Positions 45,601 through 56,200 of a stretch of 64,000 nt of DNA are shown here, piece by piece. The stretch is taken from contig OZ038450.1 of NCBI GenBank assembly GCA_964036195.1, positions 1,738,701 to 1,802,700 of the forward strand, read 5' to 3'. The notes beneath the pieces were generated by a model. The model worked only from the letters and a program-made list of their open reading frames with translations. It searched no databases and had not been told where the DNA came from. The DNA comes from Sphaerolaimus hirsutus. Lineage: Eukaryota; Nematoda; Chromadorea; Monhysterida; Sphaerolaimidae. Every line of letters starts with the position of its first letter. The stretch's first letter is position 1. Made by a program: the position numbers and the translations under genes.

Positions 45601-48600
45601 CATAAGTCCCAGAACTTATCCAAAGTTTGCTGGGTTGTCTCCCAATATTTCTGCAGTTTCGCTGCGTTATCCATTCTGGGCACAAATTCTCCATCTTTGT
45701 CTGCATCAAACTGTGGTGCTCCAATCTGACCTTCCCCTGTCAGGAAGTCCTTTGGCGTCAGCACTCTGAGACTTTTTACATCACCATAGATGTAAGAAAT
45801 CGGCCTGCTGTTGATCACTGCCTCAACTTCTGGCAGAAGTGTCAACAATTCTTGCAGGGTTAACATTCTGTGCCCCACAGCTGCCTTGAAATGTTTCTTG
45901 GTGATGCCCACCATTCTCTCATAAACTCCTCCCTGCCACGGTGCCATAGGAGTAGTCATGTTCCACTGGATTTGTTGCTGTGAGCAGTAAGTCTGTACTG
46001 CTCCACTTTTGACCATCTCTGACCATTCCTTTCCAGTGTTGATGGCCTTGTCAGTGCTTGTGCTGAGCACTTTCTCTGTCAATTTGAATTGCGTCGCATT
46101 GTCTGAAATCACTGCCTCAGGCTTTCCGCGCCTGGCGATGAATCTCCTGACTGCATTCAGGAATTCTTGTGCTGTCATGTCCAGCACACTTTCCAGGTGA
46201 ACTGCACGTGTCACCATACATGTGAACAAACAGATCCACATTTTCCTGTGATCTTTGTCCACTTTGTACCAAACTGGTCCCAAATAATCCAAGCCCGTGT
46301 ACTGGAACGGTCTGGCTCTCTGAACTCTGGTTTCTGGTAAATCTGGCATTGGTGGAAGCTGGTACGGCTTCGCTCCCAATTTCTTACAGGTTGGGCAGGT
46401 TCTGGTCACATTGTAGACCACCCGTCTGCCCTGTGTAATCCAGTACTTTTGTCTGATCGCTGCCAATGTGTGTTGCACTCCTGCGTGCATCAACTTCTCA
46501 TGCTGGTCTCTGACGATCAGCTGAGTCACTGTAGCCGTTGCTGGCAACAGTATGAGTGGCACTGTGACCTCCTGTGGGTCTGTATGCTCCATTCTGCCAT
46601 GGCACTTCAGGATTCCATCCTGATGCATTTGCACATTGAGCCATTTGATCAACTGCTGGTCTGCAGCTGCTTTCTTGCCATCCTGGCTGCCTTTGCTGTG
46701 GCCTGTTGCCAGAATCTCTGCCACTCTTTTGTAATGATTCTGTTGCGTCACTTTGATCCAATATTTCAACGCAATCTCTCTCTCTTTAATACTGATAATT
46801 CCCTGTGGTTTCATTGTACCACAGATACCCTTCATGATTTCTGACAATCCATTCTGACTGTCATTTTTGCTGCGCTTTTTGTGCATCTGTCGCACAAATC
46901 TCATCACGTATACTGTTGCATCCAGTAATTTCGTCAGTGATGAGAATCTCTGAATCTCAATTCCCAATGGATTGCTTTGCTTGCTTTCGTCAACTTGCAC
47001 ATTGCTGGCATCTGGGTCACTGACCACTTGCTGTGTGGCGCCCAGGTAAATTGGACTGGCTTTTGGGAACTTGAGCTCTTCTTTCTTGATTTCTGCTATT
47101 ACTTCTGGCGTAACTGGCTCCACTTTTGGCTCTGGCCACTTTCCAGTCATTAGCCATTCTGGTCCTTTCCACCACAGGTTACTGCCTTCCAACTCTGACA
47201 TATTCATGCCTCTTGTGGCCATGTCAGCTGGGTTCTCCAGTCCTGCGATGTGTCTGATGTGCATGTTCTCTGTCTCACTCTGAATTTTCTTGATTTCATC
47301 CAATCTGTTCTTGACAAAACATGCCAGTGGCTTCGCTGTTGTTAGCCACTTCAGACAACAGGTTGAATCTGACCATACAACTGTTTGACTGAATTTGACG
47401 TCCTTGAGCTCTTTGTGAATAAACTTTGACATTCTGCTGCCGATCAACATTGCTAACAATTCCAGCCGTGGAATTGTCACTTCTGGCTTCTTTGGAGCGA
47501 GTCTCAATCTGGAGTACAGCAGGCTTGACGTGCCGCTGTCATTTTCTGTTTTCTGGCATATGTATGCCGCTGCGCTGTATGCCATTGCTGAGGCATCGAC
47601 GAAAATGTGCAGTTGTGCATCTGCACCACTCTGATAATTCAGATTTCTGTTGAACTTGATCTGTCCAACCTTGAGCAATTCTGTCTCCAATTGCTGCCAA
47701 ATTGCTGTCTGTTCCTCAGACAGGGGAGTATCCCACTCTTTGGCACTTGGTCCTGAATGCCATAACGTTTGCAAAAATCTCTTCGCTGGCAGTAGGACAG
47801 GACTGACGAGTCCCATTGGATCAAAACATCCCGCAGTCACCTTTGCAACTGTCCTTTTCGTGGGAAGTTTGATTTTCTGGTCAGTTTCTGATAATTGTGA
47901 TTGCTGAACTGTCTTTGGCGTTTTCAGCCACATCTGGTCGCTCTCTGTGTCCCATTTCATTCCTAGGACTGTTGTGACAATTTCCTTGGCCACATCTGAC
48001 TCTGCCAATTGCCAAGTAAAGCTCTTATTGTTGCTGTTCCATTCTCTCAGATTCATCTGTGCCTCTGTGAACAGCACTTTGGATTCCTGGTACAATTCGA
48101 TTGCTTTCTGCTCTGTGTCCACACTGAGGATCAAATTATCCACATACAGATTTTCATCGATCAATTTTGCATTTTCTGTGCCAGCTTGATTCAGGTGGTA
48201 TCTGACTGTCAGCGCCAGCAGTGCTGGACTGCAGATTATACCAAATGGCACTCTGGCAAATCTGTAAATCTGAATGTTGTCCTCCATGGATGGTTTCGTG
48301 GGATCCTTGTACCACAGAAATCTTGTCACGTCTCTGTCACTGTCCTGCAGACTGATCTGCAGAAATGCTTTCTCTATGTCTGCAACCAGGGCGATTCCAT
48401 GCAACCGGAATCGCATCAGCATCCCTACCAGCTGTGGTAGTATCACTGGACCGCGGTACATGCACTCGTTCAAGCTTGGCATGCCTGGCGGTTTTGCTGA
48501 GGCGTCATATACCTCTCTGACCTTTGTGGTAGTTTTCTCTGGCGTTATCACTGGTTGATGAGGCAATATATGGAACTTTCTGCCATCCATAATATCCTCT

Positions 48601-51335
48601 TGAACTTTTTCAATCACCCCTTGCTCCTCTTGTGCTTTCATGATTGCCTGAATTTTCTCTAATAATTCTGGGTCCCTCTTGAGCCTGTTGGTGAGGTACC
48701 TGAACCTCTTGAACGCCATTACTTTGTTATCTGGGAGTTCATGCAAATTTGGCTTGTACATGAACTTAACAGAGTACCGTCCATCTGGGTTTCTCTGTAC
48801 ACTCTCATTGAATTGCTTGATGGCCTCATCATCCTCGACGAGGTCTGGCTGGTCCATTATGCCAATGGTATCCAGTCTATCCATATCTTTGACATTTGGT
48901 ACAGGAGCAATTGACAACGGTGCTTCCTCGTACCACTTTTCTCTCTGAATTTGATGCACAATTGTGTTGACCACCACCGGATATGCACCATCCGTGGTCC
49001 ATTGATTTCTGTTGCTCATCAGCTGCCCACCTCCCATCAGCAATCCCAATTCTGATGGAATGACATACAATCCTGACGGAAGTCTGGTGGTACTGGTGTT
49101 TCTGGACATCAAGTCCCAGAAATAATTCAAGCCCACTATAATGTCTGGCTTGAACTTGCACTCTGTCCCTTTTTCCTTGGGAATTCTGTCTGCAAAGTAA
49201 CTCTCATCCGGGAAGTACTTCTGCAGGTACTTTTCGTCCTGTTCTGATACAGGCACTTTGACTTGTTCTGTGGTCAACGTCGGGACCACATCTGCCACCA
49301 TTTCCACTTTCTGGCCATTTCTAAGCCGCATTCTGAATTCCACTTGCTGTACTACTTTATAGTGCGGCTTTTCATTTCCGAATGTGTACACCTGGATGTG
49401 GTGTTCACCTTTACTCTTCAAATTGAGTTTCTTGGCCACTTTCTCTGACATGTACGTTCCCTGGGATCCTGTGTCCAAGAACGCTTGAATCTGTAGTGGT
49501 GGCTGTTCAGGCTCCATCTCTGTATCCACTTCTGAAGCCTCAATCACGGTTCTGGCTGTCATCAACATTGACATATTCCTGTTTACTGACAAGTTCACTG
49601 ACGTATTATGTTGCTTTGTATTTGGTTCTGTAACCACTGTGCTGGATATGGTTTCTGTCTCTACCATTTCTGGTCCAGCTTCTTCCACAGTAACACAATT
49701 CACTGTGGCCTTTCTCTGTTGGCTCTGTGCTGGTCGACCGGCTGTCGGCACAGACTTTCTGCCATTGTTTGCTGATTGCTGGCCATTCTGTTGACCATTC
49801 GCTCTGAACGCTGGAATTTGCCGTCCAGCGTTTCCATTGCCATTGTCACCAAATTTCTCTGGGCACACCGCAGTGTGGTGCCTATTGGACTTGCAATAGA
49901 AGCAACTTCTCGTAAATTGACATTGATTCATGTAATGCCCTTTCTGCAGGCATCTCAGGCATCGCTCTGCCTTTGACAAAATCACTCTCCTTTCTCTGGC
50001 AGTTTTGAACTTTGGACACTTATCATTAAAGTGTAATTGCTGTGTGTCATTGCAGAACACACACGGCCTCCCAGGATTCATGAATCCAGCCTGTGGTGCA
50101 CTCTGTCCATTCTGGATCACAGACATGCTCCCTGTGCTGGTCCTTGGGTTCTCTGGCCCTCTGAATCGGTTCCCATTGCCTTGAAACCGATTATTGAATT
50201 GCTGTGCGCGGGGATTATTCCCGAATCCCTGGCGCGATTGCTGAACTGGTGCCTCAGTTTGCTGTGCGTGCTGTACAGCCTCACTGAGCGCTAGCTGCTT
50301 GCCAAACAGCTCTCTGAATTTTTCCACCGTCAAGGCTTCCTCAGTTCCCTGTTCCTTCTGGATTTCTCTGAGAACCTCGGGTGGCACTTTCTGTTGCAGC
50401 TGGCTCAACAGCATTGGATGTTCCACTGACTCGCCCAGTGACTCCAACTGCTGGAGCAGCCTTTCAATTGCATCAAACAAAATTCTCATATCCTGACAGG
50501 TATTCCTGGCCTGTCGCAGCTTCATGATATTACTCATCAGCGTGTTTCTGACCACAACTGGCTGGTCATATCTCTTCTTGAGCATTGCAATTGCGGGTGC
50601 ATAATTCTCTGCTGTCACACTCAATCCACTGATCATGCCAAATGCTGAGCCTTTCAGCAAACTCCTCAAGTATGAAAACTTGGAAATGTCCTCCAAATCT
50701 GTCCGATTGTGAATGTGGGATTCGAACATTTGCCACCATGATCGAAATTTGACAATTTCCCCAGTAAACTGTTCCACTTCCAGTTTCTGTAATTTGACGC
50801 TCTTTGCTGTGGTTGCATTGGTTGAACTGGCCCCTGGAGCAGCTCCCTGAGCTGTTAGAGCCATCTGGGCAGCCATCTGCTGTATGAATGCTGTATTGAC
50901 TTCATACATAGTATTTCCGCTCTGTTGCTGGATCATGTCTTGCAACTCTTCGATGTACACATTCATGGCTACCACTTTCTGTGTCACCAAGTCTGACATA
51001 TTTGCATATTCCTCATATGAGTCTTGGTATATCTTCTGTTCTTGTTCCATCTGGTCGGGTTCGTCAATGTCCTTGACAATATCCCTCCATGCGTCAAATT
51101 GAGTTTTCACTGCATTCATTGCACTTTCCAATTTTGCACCCTCCTGTTTGACAGATGCAATCACTCTTCTCATTTCTGTTCTCTTTTCTTCCTTTGTTGC
51201 TCCCGCAAATAACTCTGGGTCATACTTGGCAAATTCTCTTGCCAATCTACTTTCCACCCTGTGCTTTGCTGGCCCCAGGGTCTTTCTGATGTGACCCGTT
51301 GGCGAAACCATTTTCGCTGATGAATTTTCCTTCAC
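42609..51335 (-). CDS. gag-pol-env: BEL/Pao Gag-Pol-Env polyprotein, 2908 aa, uninterrupted
   Basis: One frame encodes the whole element. Approximate residues: Gag DUF1759-type 180-330; three CCHC-like knuckles 423-500 (CVFCNDTQQLH, CLRCLQKGHYMNQC, CFYCKSNRHHTAVC); aspartic protease FLDTGSQG near 618; RT from about 930 with DIEKAFLQISL and YVDNLIL near 1063; A17 peptidase-like GCFDPMGLVSP near 1168; RNase H-like FVDASA near 1240; integrase zinc HHCC 1610-1650; DDE core GLDYLGP, ISDNATQF, ERMVG (1683, 1742, 1806); DUF5641-like 1950-1990; then env. Env has a hydrophobic leader near 2065, a Cys-containing ectodomain, a Gly-rich pre-membrane stretch, a transmembrane helix near 2693-2719, a Cys-rich cluster near 2733-2752 and a basic Ser/Thr-rich tail. 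Start: first ATG after the leader (MKENSSAKMVS). Having env in frame with pol, with no frameshift or separate start, is unusual. Cleavage or splicing must release env. Confidence 0.93.
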   Translation of the reverse strand: MKENSSAKMVSPTGHIRKTLGPAKHRVESRLAREFAKYDPELFAGATKEEKRTEMRRVIASVKQEGAKLESAMNAVKTQFDAWRDIVKDIDEPDQMEQEQKIYQDSYEEYANMSDLVTQKVVAMNVYIEELQDMIQQQSGNTMYEVNTAFIQQMAAQMALTAQGAAPGASSTNATTAKSVKLQKLEVEQFTGEIVKFRSWWQMFESHIHNRTDLEDISKFSYLRSLLKGSAFGMISGLSVTAENYAPAIAMLKKRYDQPVVVRNTLMSNIMKLRQARNTCQDMRILFDAIERLLQQLESLGESVEHPMLLSQLQQKVPPEVLREIQKEQGTEEALTVEKFRELFGKQLALSEAVQHAQQTEAPVQQSRQGFGNNPRAQQFNNRFQGNGNRFRGPENPRTSTGSMSVIQNGQSAPQAGFMNPGRPCVFCNDTQQLHFNDKCPKFKTARERRVILSKAERCLRCLQKGHYMNQCQFTRSCFYCKSNRHHTAVCPEKFGDNGNGNAGRQIPAFRANGQQNGQQSANNGRKSVPTAGRPAQSQQRKATVNCVTVEEAGPEMVETETISSTVVTEPNTKQHNTSVNLSVNRNMSMLMTARTVIEASEVDTEMEPEQPPLQIQAFLDTGSQGTYMSEKVAKKLNLKSKGEHHIQVYTFGNEKPHYKVVQQVEFRMRLRNGQKVEMVADVVPTLTTEQVKVPVSEQDEKYLQKYFPDESYFADRIPKEKGTECKFKPDIIVGLNYFWDLMSRNTSTTRLPSGLYVIPSELGLLMGGGQLMSNRNQWTTDGAYPVVVNTIVHQIQREKWYEEAPLSIAPVPNVKDMDRLDTIGIMDQPDLVEDDEAIKQFNESVQRNPDGRYSVKFMYKPNLHELPDNKVMAFKRFRYLTNRLKRDPELLEKIQAIMKAQEEQGVIEKVQEDIMDGRKFHILPHQPVITPEKTTTKVREVYDASAKPPGMPSLNECMYRGPVILPQLVGMLMRFRLHGIALVADIEKAFLQISLQDSDRDVTRFLWYKDPTKPSMEDNIQIYRFARVPFGIICSPALLALTVRYHLNQAGTENAKLIDENLYVDNLILSVDTEQKAIELYQESKVLFTEAQMNLREWNSNNKSFTWQLAESDVAKEIVTTVLGMKWDTESDQMWLKTPKTVQQSQLSETDQKIKLPTKRTVAKVTAGCFDPMGLVSPVLLPAKRFLQTLWHSGPSAKEWDTPLSEEQTAIWQQLETELLKVGQIKFNRNLNYQSGADAQLHIFVDASAMAYSAAAYICQKTENDSGTSSLLYSRLRLAPKKPEVTIPRLELLAMLIGSRMSKFIHKELKDVKFSQTVVWSDSTCCLKWLTTAKPLACFVKNRLDEIKKIQSETENMHIRHIAGLENPADMATRGMNMSELEGSNLWWKGPEWLMTGKWPEPKVEPVTPEVIAEIKKEELKFPKASPIYLGATQQVVSDPDASNVQVDESKQSNPLGIEIQRFSSLTKLLDATVYVMRFVRQMHKKRSKNDSQNGLSEIMKGICGTMKPQGIISIKEREIALKYWIKVTQQNHYKRVAEILATGHSKGSQDGKKAAADQQLIKWLNVQMHQDGILKCHGRMEHTDPQEVTVPLILLPATATVTQLIVRDQHEKLMHAGVQHTLAAIRQKYWITQGRRVVYNVTRTCPTCKKLGAKPYQLPPMPDLPETRVQRARPFQYTGLDYLGPVWYKVDKDHRKMWICLFTCMVTRAVHLESVLDMTAQEFLNAVRRFIARRGKPEAVISDNATQFKLTEKVLSTSTDKAINTGKEWSEMVKSGAVQTYCSQQQIQWNMTTPMAPWQGGVYERMVGITKKHFKAAVGHRMLTLQELLTLLPEVEAVINSRPISYIYGDVKSLRVLTPKDFLTGEGQIGAPQFDADKDGEFVPRMDNAAKLQKYWETTQQTLDKFWDLWHQEYIPSLRERTQVTHKHGRLTATQEPKVNEVVLIYEENMPRGAWKMGRIEQLEPSKDGQIRSAKVRTANRNVVSRPLNQLYPLEINSKTMDIPETAVTVKVNLLDPAIVQKHVRNQSSNRDSVPNPAQRNSASDRVLRSATGKATATTSNLVIGMLCIVLMLTGMSESATLREAGKAYSEVFSRTYVLETSTVRPPSLAAHHGLPPLPSEWPPKSVREMQTYERFKDAIKDHPVEQVISSQSQKYQICTSGRHGHALTVPEEVQCHIPPRNFVKAMKVTLYAQRQIPQKEKAYRCYIRIKEIITHTSFWGAKGITGNFEKYQQVGVVACNYARIHKMFRGTPLVEMEPRVWTTNQTLNVEYSWCCHDKENVVSNFYMEEGTVASLDGKTVISDLQDFSQCRAMMGHCRDHNYGITVWDTENFKHQCAYERIGRFKSEISGQTIIVSKLQAAYSHSNKTKRPIGSECVPRDTYYTDQGGVFIQFDRREDVPVEWAMPGKIVEARESTISGTLYARLDDRNSKFQFLQHVVREMTQAQFAIVWHQLCQLRKNQLDMLTQLFRIDPTLGIRAMLGRQDVHAEWAGEAIMFWECKEVQPYIIYQTGKVGETCYKYTPMRLDKDGPLWFKSPGSRDLVEKSPEEDCSHTTPHLYRNEHGQWKSAHGMVHVTETPIEMTWKRQWQAFTFDAPHLFTNIVNRATNFMDVRGQIQRLQNLEHVQNQLIDYTADMSLDPRVIRNSIEGIGAGIGQTAAGIGKAYGHYISGVSKGYTNFMGGMLKGPFQVIINTIAMLLGITILVAGIVAAGYLWYNWRIATGKPVIPPCVYTCIWKCIVCPFKCIWLCFRAVRYTIKKSTQRETNYPQRKVRKTELRPAIKRRARSNSTQSVRFAKRAETEDRMAKSLSAYVQPDESSADEGQVRARNRDSVHMPDIRKFTSRERAGSDTGNYLLHHQARSALASPATGPATSRTPTTSRTTTFTTEATVETPLITLAPTTTSM

Positions 51336-52539
51336 TGTTTCTCTTTATAGTGCGTCGCCTGTGACGCTTGTGACGCTTCTCTGCGTCTTTCTGTGCAGTG
51401 CTCTGTGCACTACGGATTTGTTGTGCCACGCACAATACCAATGCAGTCCTACAGGCCCCTGACGTGTTTTCACGCGTTGACCTTTACTGCACTGGCACCA
51501 GGTGTGTTCCTAAAGCCCCTGACGTGATTGTTTACACGCGTTGACTTCAACACACCGGTCAAATCCACCTGGACAATAAACAATTTATTTGTCCAGCAGT
51601 GTGCGCCCAAAGAGGGTCCGTACACACTCTTTCTGAGCGCTCTGGCGCTCTTTCTGGCACGCCTGTGTGCCTTGTGACCACGCCGGCCACTTGCTTTCCT
51701 GAGCGGCTCCTGTGCCGCTGTGCGCAGTGCTGCGCTTGCCGTGTCGCCTGTGACACGTTTCTGTGCACTCTGGTGCACTTTCTGATTCTGGGCAGTGTTT
51801 CTGTACACTGCTCTGCAATTGCGCCTGTGCAATGCAGAATTCTGGCACTTTTGTGCTGTCTGATCTGATGGTACCGAGCAGGCACAGCGTGTATATTTGA
51901 TGGGAGCTCCGCAAAGCCCCTACACGCTACCAAGTATCCTAATACTTGGTTTTCAAATCCACTCTCTGTCAGCTACAGCCCTCTGTCAGCTACAGCCCTT
52001 TGTACACTGATACCCCTACTTTTGTACTTCCGAGGTATGAGTCCACTCTTACCCAGTGGAGCGAGGGACCTCCGCGAATGCCCAAAAAACAGCCCTTTGA
52101 CTAGCGTGGCTCTGTGGCGATCCTGTCTCCGTCAGGTCACCCTCCCTTGGCATAGGAAGGACGTGCGAGCGGTCACTGGCGTCCGGATAACCAGGAGCGT
52201 CCAGCGAAAGTTTGACCACCGTCCGACAATGACTCCTTGTCAAATGCCGGTGCCGCCCAGCGTCTAGCACCTTGCCAGAACACTGGTGAAAGCTGCCTGA
52301 AATCCTGACAGGCTTGTCAGAACTCCAGTGTCCTCCGCGCGTGAGCGTAGAACCGCTCCCAGGATGTAGACAGGAGTGCCGTGACTTTGGCACAGTGCTG
52401 TCTGCAAATCAACAGCCAACGCTCAGCCAAGGCCAATTGATGTTCAGCAGGACTTTTGAAGTTCTGCCAACTGCCGCACAATGTCCGTTCCGGCTTGGTG
52501 ATAGCACAATGTCATGCAATCACCCTGCTCGCTGCGCCA
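51336..52539 (-). other. BEL-B 5' leader between LTR and start codon
   Basis: 1.2 kb of GC-richer sequence with PBS at its start. CTCTGTCAGCTACAGCC is directly repeated near 51963-51997. Part of it (51470-51930) is open in all three minus frames with Arg/Ala/Ser-rich translations. This looks like lack of stops in GC-rich leader DNA and not coding. The same region in C (61829-63031) differs by a few bases and small indels. Confidence 0.7.
52520..52539 (-). promoter_or_regulatory. BEL-B primer-binding site
   Basis: Minus strand TGGCGCAGCGAGCAGGG, directly adjoining the LTR with no gap. The identical site for C ends at 63031. The first ten bases equal those of element N. Confidence 0.7.
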
Positions 52540-53205
52540 TGTGATGAAGCCACCGAAGTCAGCGTCTTCTACCACCGAATCCGGCTGCTTCAAGACCGTA
52601 GTGAGAAACGGCCTTTAGAGTGGTTGATTTCCCGTTGTTGCCGAACGTCCACTTGTCGACAGCCAAGTTGAGTTTATTTCGTAGTTGTGTGTTGAAAAGG
52701 GGTTTCGAGATTGTTTCAGGTACTTTATTTCGATCAGATACAGCGTGTTACAAAAGCGCAAAGCCTAGCGAGCTTCCTAGTCGAAGTTTCTATCGCTAGC
52801 TTATTTTGTTCACTTGGGGTGGGTCCGCAGACTGAAGTAAAAACTCTCAAAGTAGCTAAGACACGGAAATCACGTATAGAAAAACAGCTACAGTAATTTC
52901 CTAATACAAATGCACAAATAAGACATAAATGCAACAAATAAACACATCTAGCCGAAACAGTTGCCTTATACTGCGCGTGCATACATTCAAATAATTATGG
53001 TAAAGAAATACCAGGTACAAATTGGGCTAATGGAAAAACTATTAATCTTGAGAGGCGCGAAGTCGGCAAACTCGGCCGATTTACTAATTTGCTTCAATTT
53101 GTCAGGAAACATTGACGCACATTGGAACTAATATAATAGGGTTCGAAACTGTAGATAGTAGTGTAAATGTTCCTAATGACATAAATAGAACAGGGTATAT
53201 TCGAT
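52540..53205 (-). repeat. Shared, truncated LTR between B and C (666 bp)
   Basis: Identical to the first half of 41268-42566 up to GGGTATATTCGAT, where it joins C env at CAGGTCCGG. About 632 bp of LTR plus about 147 bp of env end and polypurine region are missing relative to B. The TATAAG (52970-52965) and AATAAA are retained. Confidence 0.92.
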
Positions 53206-56200
53206 CAGGTCCGGTTGCTGGTGATGCCAACGCCGACCTAGCCTGATGATGAAGCAGGTAGTTGCCCGTGTCGCTTCCTGCGCGTTCGCGTGAGGTGAAT
53301 TTGCGGATATCAGGCATGTGAACACTGTCTCTGTTCCTGGCTCTGACTTGTCCCTCATCAGCTGAACTTTCATCTGGCTGAACGTATGCTGATAGTGACT
53401 TTGCCATTCTGTCCTCTGTTTCTGCTCTCTTGGCAAATCTGACGGACTGTGTTGAGTTGGATCTGGCTCTCCTCTTGATTGCTGGTCTCAACTCTGTCTT
53501 GCGTACTTTCCTTTGTGGATAATTGGTCTCTCTCTGAGTTGACTTTTTGATAGTGTATCTGACGGCTCTGAAGCATAGCCATATGCACTTGAATGGACAC
53601 ACTATGCATTTCCATATGCATGTGTATACGCATGGTGGAATCACTGGTTTCCCTGTGGCAATTCTCCAATTGTACCACAGGTATCCTGCAGCAACAATTC
53701 CAGCCACCAGGATTGTGATTCCCAGCAGCATTGCGATGGTGTTGATGATCACTTGAAAGGGTCCTTTCAGCATTCCTCCCATAAAGTTGGTATACCCCTT
53801 TGACACTCCAGATATATAGTGACCATATGCCTTGCCGATTCCTGCTGCTGTCTGTCCAATTCCAGCTCCAATGCCTTCTATTGAATTTCTGATCACTCTG
53901 GGATCCAATGACATGTCTGCTGTATAATCGATCAACTGGTTCTGCACATGCTCCAAATTCTGTAATCTCTGAATCTGGCCTCTGACATCCATGAAATTGG
54001 TCGCTCTGTTGACAATGTTGGTGAACAGGTGAGGCGCGTCAAACGTGAAGGCCTGCCATTGTCCTTTCCATGTCATTTCAATTGGAGTCTCTGTGACGTG
54101 CACCATTCCATGTGCGGACTTCCACTGTCCATGTTCATTTCTGTACAGGTGCGGTGTGGTGTGGCTGCAGTCCTCTTCTGGTGATTTCTCCACCAAGTCT
54201 CTGCTGCCTGGGCTCTTGAACCACAAGGGCCCGTCTTTGTCCAATCTCATTGGTGTGTACTTGTAACATGTCTCTCCCACTTTTCCTGTCTGATAAATTA
54301 TGTATGGCTGCACTTCCTTGCATTCCCAAAACATAATTGCTTCTCCAGCCCATTCTGCATGAACATCCTGTCTTCCCAGCATGGCTCGAATCCCCAGTGT
54401 TGGATCGATGCGGAAAAGCTGAGTCAACATGTCCAGCTGGTTCTTGCGAAGTTGACATAGCTGATGCCATACAATCGCAAATTGTGCCTGAGTCATTTCT
54501 CTGACCACATGTTGCAGGAACTGAAACTTGGAGTTTCTGTCGTCCAATCTGGCATACAATGTTCCACTGATTGTCGACTCTCTTGCCTCCACTATCTTTC
54601 CTGGCATTGCCCATTCTACAGGCACATCTTCTCTTCTGTCAAACTGGATGAATACACCTCCTTGATCGGTATAGTATGTGTCTCCTGGAACACATTCTGA
54701 ACCAATTGGCCTCTTTGTCTTGTTGCTGTGGGAGTATGCTGCTTGCAACTTTGATACAATAATTGTCTGGCCAGATATCTCTGATTTGAATCTGCCAATT
54801 CTTTCATATGCACATTGATGCTTGAAATTCTCTGTATCCCACACTGTAATTCCATAATTGTGGTCTCTGCAATGTCCCATCATGGCTCTGCACTGGCTGA
54901 AATCTTGCAAGTCGCTGATTACAGTCTTTCCATCAAGTGAAGCCACGGTTCCTTCTTCCATGTAGAAGTTACTGACGACATTTTCTTTGTCATGACAACA
55001 CCATGAATATTCCACATTCAAGGTTTGATTGGTTGTCCACACTCTAGGTTCCATTTCTACCAAAGGTGTTCCTCTGAACATCTTGTGAATTCTTGCATAG
55101 TTACAGGCTACCACGCCAACTTGCTGGTATTTCTCAAAATTGCCTGTAATGCCTTTTGCTCCCCAGAAACTGGTGTGTGTGATGATTTCTTTGATTCTGA
55201 TGTAGCATCTGTATGCTTTCTCTTTCTGTGGAATCTGTCTCTGTGCATAAAGTGTAACTTTCATTGCCTTGACAAAATTCCTTGGTGGGATATGGCACTG
55301 CACTTCTTCAGGAACTGTAAGCGCATGTCCATGCCTCCCACTGGTACAAATTTGATACTTCTGGCTTTGTGAGCTGATCACCTGTTCCACAGGATGATCT
55401 TTGATTGCATCCTTGAATCTCTCATAAGTCTGCATTTCTCTGACAGATTTTGGTGGCCATTCTGAAGGCAAAGGCGGCAATCCATGATGCGCTGCCAATG
55501 ATGGTGGCCTTACTGTCGAGGTTTCTAGAACGTATGTTCTGGAAAATACTTCGCTGTAAGCTTTGCCGGCTTCTCTCAGTGTTGCTGACTCTGACATGCC
55601 TGTCAGCATCAACACTATGCACAGCATTCCAATCACTAGATTGCTGGTGGTTGCTGTGGCCTTCCCTGTTGCACTCCTCAGGACTCTATCTGATGCTGAG
55701 TTCCTCTGAGCAGGGTTTGGTACAGAGTCTCTGTTCGAGCTCTGATTTCTGACATGTTTTTGGACAATTGCTGGGTCCAGTAAATTTACTTTGACTGTCA
55801 CTGCTGTCTCTGGGATATCCATTGTCTTTGAATTGATTTCCAGCGGATACAATTGATTGAGTGGTCTGCTGACCACATTTCTGTTGGCAGTTCTGACTTT
55901 TGCTGAGCGAATCTGTCCATCTTTGCTGGGCTCTAACTGCTCGATGCGACCCATCTTCCATGCACCTCTGGGCATGTTCTCTTCATAAATCAGTACAACT
56001 TCATTCACTTTGGGTTCTTGAGTCGCTGTCAATCTGCCATGTTTGTGCGTCACCTGAGTTCTTTCCCTCAAGCTTGGGATATACTCTTGATGCCATAAGT
56101 CCCAGAACTTATCCAAAGTTTGCTGGGTTGTCTCCCAATATTTCTGCAGTTTCGCTGCGTTATCCATTCTGGGCACAAATTCTCCATCTTTGTCTGCATC

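Larger units (their letters stand above)
41268..53205 (-). mobile_element. BEL/Pao element B (gag-pol-env intact), minus strand
   Basis: 3' LTR 41268-42566, coding 51335-42609, leader 52539-51336, PBS at 52539, and a 5' LTR at 52540-53205 that is truncated and shared with element C. All coding modules are present in one open frame. The right flank runs directly into C env, so no target duplication can be assigned. The left flank is ACAAC. Confidence 0.93.

Noticed and set aside
51470-51933. Three overlapping Arg/Ala-rich ORFs as real proteins
   Set aside because: All frames are equally open in GC-rich leader sequence and none has distinguishable coding features.
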